Below are positions 1 to 9,424 of a stretch of DNA of 64,000 nucleotides, one piece after another. Within the stretch, counting starts at the first letter, position 1. The number at the start of each line of letters is the position of its first letter. A program made the position numbers and the translations under genes. Under the pieces are notes generated by a model, which saw nothing but the letters and a program-made list of their open reading frames with translations, made no database searches and was not told where the DNA came from. Source of the stretch: Scleromatobacter humisilvae (GTDB taxonomy: Bacteria > Pseudomonadota > Gammaproteobacteria > Burkholderiales > Burkholderiaceae_C); contig NZ_JAJLJH010000001.1 of the NCBI RefSeq assembly GCF_023231945.1, positions 1,612,001 to 1,676,000 of the forward strand, given 5' to 3'.

Positions 1-1587
1 CAGGCGCGCGAGCGCGGCGTGCCCATCATCGTCTTCAATCCGCTGAAGGAGCCGGGGCTGGTGCGCTTCGCCAACCCGCAGTCGCCGGTGCAGATGCTCA
101 CGCCGGCCGACACGCGGATGAACACGCAATACCACCAGCTCAAGGCCGGCGGCGACCTCGGCGCGCTGACCGGGCTGTGCAAGGCGTTGGTGGCGATGGA
201 CGACGCGGCGCGCGAGAGCGGCGACGACGCCATCATCGACCACGACTTCATCGCGCAGCACACGCACGGCTTCGAGGCCTTCTGCCTGCACCTGCGCCAG
301 GTCGAGTGGCCGGCAATCGAGGAGGCCAGCGGTCTCGCGCGCGCCGCGATCGAATCGGCGGCCGAGGTGATCGGCCGCGCCAGGCGCGTGATCGGCATCT
401 ACGGCATGGGCCTGACGCAGCACAAGACCGGCGTCGCCAACGTGCAGATGGTGGCCAACGTGCTGCTGCTGGGCGGCCACATCGGCGTGCCGGGCGCGGG
501 CATCCTGCCGGTGCGCGGGCACTCCAACGTGCAGGGCCAGCGCACGGTGGGCATCACCGAGAAGCCGGAGATGGTGCCGGCCGACAAGCTCAAGGCGCAG
601 TTCGGCTTCGACATCCCGAAGGACAAGGGCCTGACGACCGTCGAGACCTGCCGGGGCCTCGCGGCCGGCACGGTCAAGGCCATCGTCAGCCTGGGCGGCA
701 ACCTGCTGCGCGCGGTGCCGGACGGCCCGCGTGTCGAGGACGGCTGGCGCAAGGCGAAGCTGTCGGTGCAGGTCGCGACGAAGCTCAATCGCAGCCACGT
801 CGTCCACGCCGAGGCGGCCTACCTGCTGCCGTGCCTGGGCCGCATCGAGATCGACCGCCAGGGCGGCATCGAACAGGCCGTCTCGATGGAGGATTCGACC
901 GGCTGCATGCACGGCTCGCGCGGCGCCGCGGAGCCGGCGAGCGACAAGCTGCTGTCGGAGCCCGCGATCGTCGCGGGCATCGCCAAGGCCACGCTGGCCG
1001 CGAACAAGGTGCCGTGGGACGAATGGGTGGCGGACTATGCCAAGGTGCGCCAGGCCATCGAGCAGACCTATCCCGAGATCTTCCACGACTTCGAGCAGCG
1101 CATGTGGCAACCCGGCGGCTTCCATCGGCCGCTGCCCGCGTGCCATCGCGAATGGAAGACGCCCAGCGGCAAGGCCAACTTCATCTGCCCGCCGTCGCTG
1201 GACGAGGACGACGACATGACGGCCCGCGGCCCCGACGTCATCCGCCTGACGACGCTGCGCAGCTTCGACCAGTTCAACACCACCGTCTACGGCAATCACG
1301 ACCGCTTCCGCGGCATCCACGGCACGCGCCACGTGCTGATGATGAACGACGAGGACATCACGCGCCTCGGCTTCGCCGATGGCCAGATCGTGCGCGCGAC
1401 GACCGCGTCGACCGACGGCGTGCCGCGCGAGGTCGGCGGCCTGCGGATCGTGCGCTACGACATCCCGCGCGGCTGCGCGGCCGGCTACTTCCCCGAGCTC
1501 AATCCGCTGGTGCCGCTGTGGCACCACGCGGTCGGCAGCCAGGTGCCGGCGTACAAGTCGATCCCGATCCGGCTGAGCCGGATGTGA
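1..1587 (+). CDS. YdeP/FdhF-like molybdopterin oxidoreductase, C-terminal part (5' end outside window)
   Basis: The frame is open from base 1 to a TGA at 1585-1587, giving 529 residues; a GTG at 19 is an internal codon rather than a credible start. Family members are roughly 750-780 residues, so about a third, including the N-terminal cofactor/Fe-S region, lies upstream. The stretch around nt 400-560 (GMGLTQHKTG, LLLGGHIG, RGHSNVQGQ) is typical of the FdhF/YdeP branch of the DMSO-reductase superfamily, which binds bis-MGD molybdenum. The C-terminal portion (nt 1240-1560) fits the molydopterin dinucleotide-binding domain. Substrate is not known for this branch; E. coli YdeP is linked to acid resistance. 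Cytoplasmic, as no export signal can be judged here. Confidence 0.85.
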   Translation, partial: QARERGVPIIVFNPLKEPGLVRFANPQSPVQMLTPADTRMNTQYHQLKAGGDLGALTGLCKALVAMDDAARESGDDAIIDHDFIAQHTHGFEAFCLHLRQVEWPAIEEASGLARAAIESAAEVIGRARRVIGIYGMGLTQHKTGVANVQMVANVLLLGGHIGVPGAGILPVRGHSNVQGQRTVGITEKPEMVPADKLKAQFGFDIPKDKGLTTVETCRGLAAGTVKAIVSLGGNLLRAVPDGPRVEDGWRKAKLSVQVATKLNRSHVVHAEAAYLLPCLGRIEIDRQGGIEQAVSMEDSTGCMHGSRGAAEPASDKLLSEPAIVAGIAKATLAANKVPWDEWVADYAKVRQAIEQTYPEIFHDFEQRMWQPGGFHRPLPACHREWKTPSGKANFICPPSLDEDDDMTARGPDVIRLTTLRSFDQFNTTVYGNHDRFRGIHGTRHVLMMNDEDITRLGFADGQIVRATTASTDGVPREVGGLRIVRYDIPRGCAAGYFPELNPLVPLWHHAVGSQVPAYKSIPIRLSRM

Positions 1588-1728
1588 GGGTTATCGCTGA
1601 CGCGCGCAACAGCGCACGTTCAGCTTGGGTGCGCGGCGACTCGACTTTGCCTTCCAGCAACGGTTTCGGTGTCAACAACGACATGCGGCTGCCGTTGAAT
1701 AGGCAAGCCCATTCCTGCCTGCCTCGCG
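1588..1728. other. Intergenic region upstream of the DUF1800 gene
   Basis: This 141-bp gap separates the oxidoreductase stop from the DUF1800 start. It is less GC-rich than its flanks near 1655-1715 and is the likely place for the promoter of the DUF1800/DUF1501 pair. I see no convincing -35/-10 pair or terminator with a T-run. Confidence 0.3.
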
Positions 1729-3402
1729 ATGACCTTGCCGACCGTCCCTCCAATCACGCGCCGCGGCGCGCTCGCCGCCGCCGTCGCCGCGCTGGCCTGG
1801 CGTCCCGCGTTCGCGGTGGCGGACGCCGACACCAGCCAGGCCGACGCGCTGCACGTGCTCAATCGCCTCGCCTTCGGTCCGGCGCCGGGCGACCTCGAGC
1901 GCGTCGCGCGCACGGGCGTGCCCGCGTGGATTGCCGAGCAGTTGCAACCGGAGCGTCTCGCCCTGCCCGCGTTCCTCGCCGACCAGCTCGCGGGGCTGCG
2001 CACGCCCGGCAAGACGCAGCGCGAGCTGGTCGCACAGTACCGCGAGATGGCCAAGGAGGCGAAGCAGGCCAGGCAGGCCGAGACCGCATCGCCGGACGGC
2101 AAGAAACCGCCCACCGAGGAAGGCGCCGAGCGCCGCCGCCAGGTCGCGGCCATCTATGTCGAGGCCGGCGACGAGCGGCTGCTGCAGGCCTTGAACAGCC
2201 CGCGCCAGCTGCAGGAGGTGCTGGTCGACTTCTGGTTCAACCACTTCAACGTGTTCCAGGGCAAGGGCCTGGATCGCGTGCTGGTCGAGAGCTACGAGCG
2301 CGAGGCGATCCGCCCCAACGTGCTCGGGCGCTTCCGCACGATGGTGGGCGCGACGGCCAAGCATCCGGCGATGCTGTTCTATCTGGACAACTGGCTGTCG
2401 GTCGCGCCCGGCTTCCAGGCGCGCCGCGGCGGCAACAAGCAGGCGAGCGGCCTCAACGAGAACTACGCCCGCGAGCTGATGGAGCTGCACACGCTGGGCG
2501 TGGACGGCGGCTACACGCAGCAGGACGTCACCGAGCTCGCGCGCATCCTCACCGGCTGGACGATGGCGCCGGAGAAGCCGCGCCGCGGGCGCTTCGTGAT
2601 GGACGGCGGCCCCGTCCATGCGCGCGGCCACCAGGGCGACTCGCTCTTCGCGTTCGATCCCGCGCGCCACGACAACGGCAGCAAGACCTGGCTGGGCCAC
2701 GCCATCGCGCCCGGCGGCCAGATGGAAGGCGAGTTCGCGCTCGACGTGCTGGCACGCCATCCGTCCACCGCGAAGCACGTCGCGTTCAAGCTCGCGCGGC
2801 GCTTCGTCGCGGACGAGCCGTCGCCCGCGCTCGTCGATCGGCTCTCGCGACGTTTCCTCGACACCGACGGCGACCTGCGCGCCGTGATGCAGGCGCTCGT
2901 CGACAGTCCCGAGTTCCGCGATCCGCGGCCGGTCAAGTTCAAGTCGCCGTACCAGTACGTGATGTCCTCGGTGCGCGCCACCGGCATCGCCACGACCAAC
3001 GTGAAGCCGCTGATGGCGGTGCTCGCGCAGCTGGGCCAGCCGCTGTATGGCTGCCAGACGCCGGACGGCTTCCACGACACCGAGGCCGACTGGCTCAACC
3101 CGAACGCGATCACGCAGCGCGTGAACTTCGCCACCGCGCTGGCCTCGGGCAAGCTGCCGCTGCAACGCGTCGACGACCCGAACGCCCCCGCGCAACCCCT
3201 GAAGGCGATGGAACGCCAGACCGACAAGGCGATGGCGCGCGACGAGGCGGCCGAAGGCTCGACGCCGCCGGTCGACGCGACCACGCTGCTCGCGACGCTG
3301 GGCCCGGCCATCTCGGACAAGACCCGCGCCGCCGTTGCCGGTTCGCCGCCCGCGCTGCGCGCCGCGCTGGTTCTCGGCAGCCCCGATTTCATGCGCCGCT
3401 GA
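1729..3402 (+). CDS. DUF1800 family exported protein
   Basis: Encodes 557 residues. The N-terminus has a twin-arginine-like signal (TRRGALAAA followed by a hydrophobic stretch and an Ala-rich cleavage region at about residues 10-30), so it is probably exported. The body matches DUF1800: an early LNRLAFGP segment, DFWFNHFNVF near residue 165, ENYARELMELHTLGV near residue 245 and KSPYQYVMSS near residue 405. No catalytic role is established for this family. The next gene, a DUF1501 protein, starts 12 bp downstream with its Shine-Dalgarno over this stop codon; DUF1800 and DUF1501 genes are very often paired, so the two products probably work together outside the cytoplasm. An acidic/Lys-rich insert (about residues 105-140) is a local peculiarity. 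Confidence 0.9.
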   Translation: MTLPTVPPITRRGALAAAVAALAWRPAFAVADADTSQADALHVLNRLAFGPAPGDLERVARTGVPAWIAEQLQPERLALPAFLADQLAGLRTPGKTQRELVAQYREMAKEAKQARQAETASPDGKKPPTEEGAERRRQVAAIYVEAGDERLLQALNSPRQLQEVLVDFWFNHFNVFQGKGLDRVLVESYEREAIRPNVLGRFRTMVGATAKHPAMLFYLDNWLSVAPGFQARRGGNKQASGLNENYARELMELHTLGVDGGYTQQDVTELARILTGWTMAPEKPRRGRFVMDGGPVHARGHQGDSLFAFDPARHDNGSKTWLGHAIAPGGQMEGEFALDVLARHPSTAKHVAFKLARRFVADEPSPALVDRLSRRFLDTDGDLRAVMQALVDSPEFRDPRPVKFKSPYQYVMSSVRATGIATTNVKPLMAVLAQLGQPLYGCQTPDGFHDTEADWLNPNAITQRVNFATALASGKLPLQRVDDPNAPAQPLKAMERQTDKAMARDEAAEGSTPPVDATTLLATLGPAISDKTRAAVAGSPPALRAALVLGSPDFMRR

Positions 3403-3414
3403 AGGAGACTCGCC

Positions 3415-4689
3415 ATGCAACGCCGACAACTTCTCCAGGCCGCCTCGGCCGCCGGTCTCGCGTGGACGGCGGTCGGCCGCACCGCGTTCGCCGCCCCGGC
3501 CACGCAGGCCGGCCAGCAACTCCCGGGCAACAAGCGGCTGATCGTCGTGTTCCTGCGCGGCGCGGTCGACGGCCTCAGCGTGGTGGTGCCGTACGGCGAG
3601 GGCGCGTACTACGACGCACGCTCGTCGATCGCGCTGGCGCATCCGGGCCAGGATGGCGGCGTGCTCGACCTCGACGGCCACTTCGGCCTCAATCCGAATC
3701 TCGCGCCGCTGATGCCGCTGTGGCAGTCGGGCAAGCTCGCGTTCGTGCAGGCCTCGGGCTCGCCGGATCCGACGCGCTCGCACTTCGACGCGCAGGACTA
3801 CATGGAATCCGGCACGCCGGGCCGCAAGGGCACGCCCGACGGCTGGCTCAACCGGCTGCTCGGTGCCGAGCCGCCCGTCGTCGTCGCGCCCGGCGCGCGC
3901 GCGGGCGTCACGCGCGGGATCAGCGTCGGCGCCACGATGCCGCGCATCTGGGCCGGGCCGAATCCGGTGGCCAACATCGCCAACGGGTCGCGCGCCACCA
4001 AGCCGACGCAGCTCGATCGGCCGCAGGTCAGCAAGGCCTTCGATTCGTTGTACTCGGGCGACGACGCGATGTCGAAGGCGTATCGCGAATCGCAGCAGTC
4101 GCGCGCCGAGGTCAACGAGGCGATGCTGCCCGCCGAGATGGATCGCGAGCAGATGGTGGCCAACGGCGGCGCGCCGCTGCCCAACGGCTTCCCCGACGAC
4201 GCGTCCCGGCTCGCCCAGCTGATGCGGCGCGACCCCAACGTGCAGATCGCCTTCCTCGCGCTCGGCGGCTGGGACACCCACGTCAACCAGGGCGGCGCCA
4301 AGGGCCAGCTCGCCAACCGGCTGCAGCCGCTGGGCCAGGGCCTGGCCGAACTCGCGACGCGCCTGGGCCCGACCTTCGACGACACGACGATCCTCGTCAT
4401 CTCGGAATTCGGCCGCACCGTGCGCCAGAACGGCACCGGCGGCACCGACCACGGCCACGGCAACGTGATATGGGCGCTCGGCGGCAACGTCGCGGGCGGC
4501 AAGGTGCACGGCCGCTGGCCGGGCATAGACGCGTCGTCGCTCCACGAGGGCCGCGACCTCGCGGTCACCACCGATTTCCGCCAGGTGCTCGCGGGCGTCT
4601 GCGCGCACAACCTCGGGCTGCCGGACAACAAGCTGGCCGCGGTGTTCCCGGGCTTCGACGGCGCGCCGCTGAACCTCTCGCGGGCCTGA
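3415..4689 (+). CDS. DUF1501 family exported protein
   Basis: Encodes 424 residues, starting at an ATG with an excellent AAGGAG that overlaps the stop of the DUF1800 gene (3400-3402), so translation is likely coupled. The N-terminus RRQLLQAAS followed by a hydrophobic run is a good Tat signal. DUF1501 proteins have an alkaline phosphatase/sulfatase-like fold; conserved stretches seen here are FLRGAVDG near residue 45, the GGWDTHVNQG segment near residue 285, EFGRTVRQNG near residue 330 and GGTDHGHG just after it, which hold the likely metal-binding Asp/His residues. Substrate is unknown. Last gene of the pair; a hairpin without T-run follows at 4721-4744. Confidence 0.9.
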   Translation: MQRRQLLQAASAAGLAWTAVGRTAFAAPATQAGQQLPGNKRLIVVFLRGAVDGLSVVVPYGEGAYYDARSSIALAHPGQDGGVLDLDGHFGLNPNLAPLMPLWQSGKLAFVQASGSPDPTRSHFDAQDYMESGTPGRKGTPDGWLNRLLGAEPPVVVAPGARAGVTRGISVGATMPRIWAGPNPVANIANGSRATKPTQLDRPQVSKAFDSLYSGDDAMSKAYRESQQSRAEVNEAMLPAEMDREQMVANGGAPLPNGFPDDASRLAQLMRRDPNVQIAFLALGGWDTHVNQGGAKGQLANRLQPLGQGLAELATRLGPTFDDTTILVISEFGRTVRQNGTGGTDHGHGNVIWALGGNVAGGKVHGRWPGIDASSLHEGRDLAVTTDFRQVLAGVCAHNLGLPDNKLAAVFPGFDGAPLNLSRA

Positions 4690-4720
4690 AGCGCACGTCG
4701 CGGCGCCAGCGTGAAATGCA

Positions 4721-4744
4721 CCGCGAAGAGGCGTTTCTTCGCGG
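4721..4744. terminator. Perfect 9-bp hairpin after the DUF1501 gene
   Basis: CCGCGAAGA (4721-4729) pairs with TCTTCGCGG (4736-4744) around a 6-base loop. It begins 31 bp after the DUF1501 stop and lies before the chemotaxis receptor start. There is no T-run, so it may act as an mRNA-stabilising 3' structure or a Rho-assisted terminator rather than a classical intrinsic terminator. Confidence 0.45.
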
Positions 4745-4888
4745 CACCGGCATCGGCCGTTCGCGTCGATCATGCGATCAGCACGCAGGCGAGCACGCCG
4801 CGGGCGACGTCCGCCCTGCGCGGACTCGACGGCCGCCCCCGCAAGCGCGGGTGCCCGGGCCGTCGCATGCCGACCACGGAGCTCCCTG

Positions 4889-6424
4889 ATGAAACTGCGC
4901 CACCGCATCCTCGCCATCGTCGCCTCCGCCCTCGCGGGCGTCGTCCTGATCAGCCTCGTCGGGCTGCAGGCCTTGCGCCAGAACATGCGCGAGGGCCGCG
5001 AGGAACAGATCATCAAGATCGCGCAGTTGTGCCTCGGCGTGATGGAGCACTACCACCAGCTCGAGGCCAGCGGCGCGCTGACCCGCGAGCAGGCCCAGGC
5101 CAAGGCCATCGAGGCCATCTCGGGGCTGCGCCACGGCGACGACTACGTGTTCGTGCGCACCACGGACAACCGCATGCTGGTGCACGCCGATCCCAAGCGC
5201 GTCGGCCAGATCGACAAGGGCTCGCCGACCGCGGACGGCCGCCTGACCTCCGAGGTCTACGTGCAGGAACTGGCCAAGTCAGACCGCGTCTTCATCGATT
5301 CCTTCGTTGCGCGCCCCGGCGATCCCTCGCACGTGCCGGTGGCCAAGCTGCTGGGCGCGATGCGATTCGCGCCGTGGGACTGGGTGGTGGGCAGCGGCGT
5401 GTTCATCGACGACCTCGACGCGGCCTTCCGCAGCTACGCGCTGCGCTTCCTGGCGATCGGCGGCGTCGTGTTCGCCGTCCTTGCCATGCTGGGCACGCTG
5501 CTGGCGCGCTCGATCCAGCGCCAGCTGGGCGGCGATCCGCAATACGCGGCCGAGGTGGTCAACCGCATCGCAGCCGGCGACCTGGGCCAGACGGTGCAGG
5601 TCGACGGCCCGGACGCAAGCCTGCTCGCCTCGATGCAGCGCATGCAGGAGGGCCTGCGCGGCATCGTCCGCCGCGTGCGCGAGGGTTCGGAATCCATCCA
5701 GCAGGCGACCGCCGAAGTGGCCAACGGCAACCTCGACCTGTCCAACCGCACCGAGCAGGCCGCCGCCAGCCTCGAGCAGACCTCCGCCTCGATGCAGCAG
5801 TTGGCCGAGACGGTGCGCCACAGCGCCGGCGCCGCGCAGCAGGCCAAGCAGATGGCGCTGAGCGCCTCCGAGGTCGCCCGCGAGGGGGGCAGTGTCGTCA
5901 CGCAGGTGGTGGCGACGATGGAGGAGATCAGCCAGTCCTCGCGCAGGATCAACGAGATCATCGGCGTCATCGATGGCATCGCCTTCCAGACCAACATACT
6001 CGCGCTCAACGCCGCCGTCGAGGCGGCGCGCGCCGGCGAGCACGGGCGCGGCTTCGCGGTCGTTGCGGGCGAGGTGCGCACGCTGGCCCAGCGCAGCGCG
6101 ACGGCCGCGCGCGAGATCGCCGGGCTGATCGGCAACTCCACCGCCAGCGTGGACGGCGGCTCGGTGCTGGTGCAGCGCGCGGGCGCGACGATGCACGAGA
6201 TCGTGTCGGCCGTGCAGGGCGTCTCCGACATCATCGCGGAGATCTCCGCAGCGACGACGCAGCAGAACGCCAGCATCGCCGAGGTCGGCACCGCAATCGT
6301 CCACATGGACCAGATGACGCAGCAGAATGCCGCGCTGGTCGAGGAAGGCGCGGCCGCCGCGGCCAGCCTGAAGGACCAGGCCCTCAGCCTCAACAACGCG
6401 ATCGGCGAATTCCGGCTGGCGTGA
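4889..6424 (+). CDS. Methyl-accepting chemotaxis protein with single Cache sensor
   Basis: Encodes 511 residues; the frame is open further upstream but the ATG at 4889 has a GGAG 7-8 bases before it and starts a classic signal-anchor ([16 protein letters not shown]). First membrane segment about residues 8-27, periplasmic single-Cache type domain about 33-180 ([30 protein letters not shown]), second membrane segment about 184-207, then a short HAMP-like region and a long coiled coil with the MCP signalling tip at about 360-405 ([20 protein letters not shown]). It would bind a small molecule outside the membrane and control CheA/CheW. It ends shortly after the signalling domain (EFRLA), with no NWETF-type pentapeptide for methyltransferase docking. 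No other che gene is nearby. Confidence 0.93.
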   Translation: MKLRHRILAIVASALAGVVLISLVGLQALRQNMREGREEQIIKIAQLCLGVMEHYHQLEASGALTREQAQAKAIEAISGLRHGDDYVFVRTTDNRMLVHADPKRVGQIDKGSPTADGRLTSEVYVQELAKSDRVFIDSFVARPGDPSHVPVAKLLGAMRFAPWDWVVGSGVFIDDLDAAFRSYALRFLAIGGVVFAVLAMLGTLLARSIQRQLGGDPQYAAEVVNRIAAGDLGQTVQVDGPDASLLASMQRMQEGLRGIVRRVREGSESIQQATAEVANGNLDLSNRTEQAAASLEQTSASMQQLAETVRHSAGAAQQAKQMALSASEVAREGGSVVTQVVATMEEISQSSRRINEIIGVIDGIAFQTNILALNAAVEAARAGEHGRGFAVVAGEVRTLAQRSATAAREIAGLIGNSTASVDGGSVLVQRAGATMHEIVSAVQGVSDIIAEISAATTQQNASIAEVGTAIVHMDQMTQQNAALVEEGAAAAASLKDQALSLNNAIGEFRLA

Positions 6425-6503
6425 ACGCGAGGCCGCGCCGCGCCTGGGGACATGGCGGCGGCCCGACAATCGCGGCTCCCTTCCAACATCGCGAGCCGTC
6501 CCC

Positions 6504-6806
6504 ATGATCCTCGAACACGCCGACATCACGATCGCCCCAGGCAGGAACGCCGAGTTCGAGGAGGCGATCCGGCGCGGCATCGCCACCGTCATCGCCAAGG
6601 CCGAGGGCTTTCGCGACGCCCAGGTGCATCGCGGCATCGAGTCGCCCGAGCGCTACCTGCTGACCATCCATTGGGACACGCTGGAGAACCACACCGTCGA
6701 CTTCCGCGGTGGCCCGCTGTTCCCGCAATGGCGCGAGATCGTCGGGCCGTTCTTCGCGAAGCCGCCGGTGGTGGAACATTTCGAGTTGGCCACGCAACAT
6801 CCTTGA
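6504..6806 (+). CDS. Antibiotic biosynthesis monooxygenase (ABM) fold protein
   Basis: Encodes 100 residues. The pattern ILEHADITIAPGRNAEFEEA at the start, a central LLTIHWDTLENH and a C-terminal WREIVGPFF segment is that of the small dimeric ferredoxin-like ABM family, which includes quinone- or haem-modifying monooxygenases as well as members of unknown function. Substrate cannot be read from sequence. Its TGA overlaps a TTG that could start the following membrane protein gene (TTGA overlap at 6803-6806), suggesting coupling. No clear Shine-Dalgarno precedes the ATG. Confidence 0.8.
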   Translation: MILEHADITIAPGRNAEFEEAIRRGIATVIAKAEGFRDAQVHRGIESPERYLLTIHWDTLENHTVDFRGGPLFPQWREIVGPFFAKPPVVEHFELATQHP

Positions 6807-7369
6807 ATCCGTCGCCTCCTGCGCATCCAGCCCGCGCGGCCGGGCCGCTGGCCGGCCTCGCGATGGGCCTCATCGTGCTCGTCATCATCGGCGTGACCGT
6901 GATGCTGTGCTGGAGGCCGGCGCACGACATCCAGGACGAGATCCTCGGGCAGGACTGGATCGTCGTCCCGGCGCGCATCGCCGAGGCCCGTGTCGACTTC
7001 ACGCACACGCCGGCCATCGGCAAGCGTTCGGCCTGGAACGGCTGGTGCGCGAGCTGGAAGTACGCCTACGAGTGGCATGGCGCGCACCACTGGGCGGTCG
7101 TCGGCGACGACACGCCGAGCACGCTGGCGCCGGGTTGCTTCACGTACCAGGCGGGCGCGCAACAGGCCTTGGCGCGCCACCCGCCCGGCACGACGCTGGC
7201 GGTGCGCGTGGACCCATCGGCGCCCTGGCATTCGACGACGCAGCCCGCGGGCGTGCGCGGCGGCGACATCGCGGCCCTGGTCTTCGGGCTGATCCCGGCG
7301 CTCATCTTTGTCGGGGGCTGCGTCGCCGGCCTGCGCGCGCGCCAGGGCGCCCCATCCCGGCGTCGCTGA
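6803..7369 (+). CDS. DUF3592-like two-helix membrane protein
   Basis: The frame is open from a TTG at 6803, overlapping the ABM gene stop, giving 188 residues; an ATG at 6863 is the alternative start and would give 168 residues. A first membrane segment (MGLIVLVIIGVTVMLCW) lies close to the N-terminus, a second (IAALVFGLIPALIFVGGCVAGL) near the C-terminus, and a globular domain of about 110 residues between them. Two segments around a small beta-rich domain, with a WIVVPARIAEARVDFT strand and a DPSAPWHST turn near its end, match the DUF3592 pattern. Function unknown. Start choice is uncertain. Confidence 0.65.
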   Translation: MNPSPPAHPARAAGPLAGLAMGLIVLVIIGVTVMLCWRPAHDIQDEILGQDWIVVPARIAEARVDFTHTPAIGKRSAWNGWCASWKYAYEWHGAHHWAVVGDDTPSTLAPGCFTYQAGAQQALARHPPGTTLAVRVDPSAPWHSTTQPAGVRGGDIAALVFGLIPALIFVGGCVAGLRARQGAPSRRR

Positions 7370-7493
7370 AGCCAAGCTGTCGAACCGGCCAGGCGTCAGA
7401 AATTCACCGTTTGGTGTCGCGTGGGGGCGGACCCGCGGCGAACGACGGCTGCAGCATGCTCAAATCGCGCCGTCCCCGCGCCGGCTCCATCGA

Positions 7494-8183
7494 ATGTCCG
7501 ACCTGCCCATCTTCCTCGCGCGCTGCCGCGTCGTCGCGCCCGTCCTGCTGCTTGCCGCCTGCGCCCAGCATCCGGCGCGGGCGCCCGCGCCGACGCCCGT
7601 GCAGGTGCCGGCGTACGCCGCCCCCGGGCCCGCGGTCGCCGCCGCATTCCTGGTGATGAGCCACGACCTGCAGCCGGACGACTGGTACCACGTCGACCTC
7701 TTCGCCAACGCCGAGCGCTGCGCCGGCCGCTCGCGCGTGGGCAGCGGCGGCCACGCGGTCGACCCGGTGCCGACCCGGCTCGCGGCCGGCCGCTGGCAGA
7801 CCTTCGAGACCTGGGTGCACGAGCCCCGCGGCTACTGCGCGGTGCGACTCTCGTTCGCCCCCGCGGCCGGGCGCACGTATGCCGTGACGACGAAGAGCAA
7901 CCCCGACGGCTCCTGCACGGCGATGCTGCGCGACGTGACCGACCCCGACGCCGTGCGCATCGAGCCCTCGCTGAGGCAGCGCGAGGCCGGCAACCAGGCC
8001 TGCAAGACGCTGGCGACGAGCGCGCCTCTGATGGTCCGCGCCGGGCAGCGCCAGCCCGAGCAGGCGATCGACCTGCCGATCGAGACGGTCGAACGCGAGC
8101 CCGGCATGGCCCGGCCCCAGCTCCTGCCGGAGCCGGCACCCACGGTCACGGCCGACGACCTCAAGGGATTGACCGCACGATGA
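7494..8183 (+). CDS. Putative secreted lipoprotein of unknown function
   Basis: Encodes 229 residues from an ATG at 7494; the frame is open upstream but this start gives a proper lipoprotein signal ending in the lipobox LLAAC (Cys about residue 24), followed by a Pro/Ala linker. The mature part has several cysteines (AERCAGRS, RGYCAVR, DGSCTAML, NQACKTL) that could form disulfides in the periplasm. I recognise no family. Its TGA overlaps the ATG of the downstream serine protease (ATGA at 8180-8183), so the two are translated together; it may be a partner, inhibitor or anchor for that protease. Confidence 0.6.
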   Translation: MSDLPIFLARCRVVAPVLLLAACAQHPARAPAPTPVQVPAYAAPGPAVAAAFLVMSHDLQPDDWYHVDLFANAERCAGRSRVGSGGHAVDPVPTRLAAGRWQTFETWVHEPRGYCAVRLSFAPAAGRTYAVTTKSNPDGSCTAMLRDVTDPDAVRIEPSLRQREAGNQACKTLATSAPLMVRAGQRQPEQAIDLPIETVEREPGMARPQLLPEPAPTVTADDLKGLTAR

Positions 8184-9412
8184 GCCTCCGGCCGCCACGC
8201 CGCGCGATGCGCACAACGACACCCCGCCTCGCGCACGCCGCCGTGCTGCTCGCCTGCGCCGGCCTCGCGACGGGCGCGCGCGCGCTGACGCCGGCCGAAT
8301 TCTTCGCCAGGGTCTCGCCCAGCGTCTGGCTGGTGCAGACCTACGAGAAGAGCGGCGCCTACATCGCGCAGGGCAGCGCGGTCGTCATCGCGCCCGACAC
8401 GCTGATCACCAACTGCCACGTGCTGAGCAAGGCCAAGAGCTTCGACGTGATCCACGACAACCTGGCCTACGTCGGCCATCTCGACAAGTGGGATCCGGCG
8501 CGCGACATCTGCCAGATCACGACCGCGGCGCACCTGAACGCGCCCGCCGTGCCGCTGGCCGACACCTCGCAGCTGGTGGTCGGCCAGCCGGTCTATGCGC
8601 TGGGCAATCCGAAGGGGCTCGACCTCACGCTCAGCAACGGCCTGCTGTCCGCGCTGCGGCGCGACGAGATGCGCCGCCTGACGTCGATCCAGACCAACGC
8701 GCCGATCTCGCACGGCAGCAGCGGCGGCGGGCTGTTCGATGCCGATGGCCGCCTGATAGGCATCACCACCTTCAACGTGGACGACGGCCAGAACCTGAAC
8801 TTCGCGCTGCCGGTCGACTTCATCCGCGAGCTTCCGGCACGCCACCTGGCCTTGCTGCAGGGACGGCCCATGCCGGTGTCGCCCGTGCCGCCGCCGTCCC
8901 GATCCACGCCGACCGGGGTGCCGACGAGGCCGACCCCGGTGCCGGTCGATCCCGTGCCGGCCGACACCTTGCCGATCCCGTCAGCGGGCGCGGCGCCGCC
9001 CGTGGCGACCCCGCCGCGTCCGCTGGTGCCGCCGCCGATCCCCACGCCCGAACCGCCGCCGCCCGCACCCGCGCGCGTGGCCCCGCGAACGGTGCCTGCA
9101 CCGGCGCCGGCGATCGTCGCGACCGCCCTGCCGCCCGGCACGCCGCGCATCCCCTTCCTCAACGACGCGCGGCAGGCCGAGTTCCGCAGGTACGTCGGCA
9201 CCGAGCCTTCTCCGAAGGTGTGCGTGATCTCGGACAACGGGCATTGGGCCTGCGCGCACGGCAACACCGCGCCGAACCGCTTCTCGTCGTCGGACCCGAA
9301 GGTGCGCGCGTTGAAGCGCTGCGCCGAACTGGCCGGCAAGGCCTGCTTCGTCTACCAGGTCGACGACCGCATCGTCTACCAGCCGCCGCCGTCGCAGGAC
9401 GCCGAGCCCTGA
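8180..9412 (+). CDS. Secreted trypsin-like serine protease with Pro-rich linker and Cys-containing tail
   Basis: Encodes 410 residues from the ATG that overlaps the lipoprotein stop. A signal peptide covers about residues 1-35. The S1/HtrA-like protease domain spans about 40-225 with the triad His80 (LITNCH), Asp109 (DPARD) and Ser181 (HGSSGGG). Between about 230 and 330 lies a proline-rich low-complexity linker, and the last 80 residues form a small domain with paired cysteines (KVCVISDNGHWACAHG, KRCAELAGKACFVYQ) resembling DUF4189-type tails. No PDZ domain is visible, unlike DegP. It should act in the periplasm or outside the cell. Convergent with the pirin gene, whose end is 12 bp away. 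Confidence 0.85.
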   Translation: MSLRPPRRAMRTTTPRLAHAAVLLACAGLATGARALTPAEFFARVSPSVWLVQTYEKSGAYIAQGSAVVIAPDTLITNCHVLSKAKSFDVIHDNLAYVGHLDKWDPARDICQITTAAHLNAPAVPLADTSQLVVGQPVYALGNPKGLDLTLSNGLLSALRRDEMRRLTSIQTNAPISHGSSGGGLFDADGRLIGITTFNVDDGQNLNFALPVDFIRELPARHLALLQGRPMPVSPVPPPSRSTPTGVPTRPTPVPVDPVPADTLPIPSAGAAPPVATPPRPLVPPPIPTPEPPPPAPARVAPRTVPAPAPAIVATALPPGTPRIPFLNDARQAEFRRYVGTEPSPKVCVISDNGHWACAHGNTAPNRFSSSDPKVRALKRCAELAGKACFVYQVDDRIVYQPPPSQDAEP

Positions 9413-9424
9413 GCGGCGCGGGCG

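Noticed and set aside
177-4889. 1570-codon plus-strand open frame
   Set aside because: Runs out of frame through the oxidoreductase, DUF1800 and DUF1501 genes; composition is Arg/Ala/Gly/Pro-rich without any family motif. A GC-rich shadow frame.
1672-5016. 1114-codon minus-strand open frame
   Set aside because: Antisense shadow of the DUF1800/DUF1501 genes; no motif, His/Arg/Val-rich, typical of antisense third-position GC.
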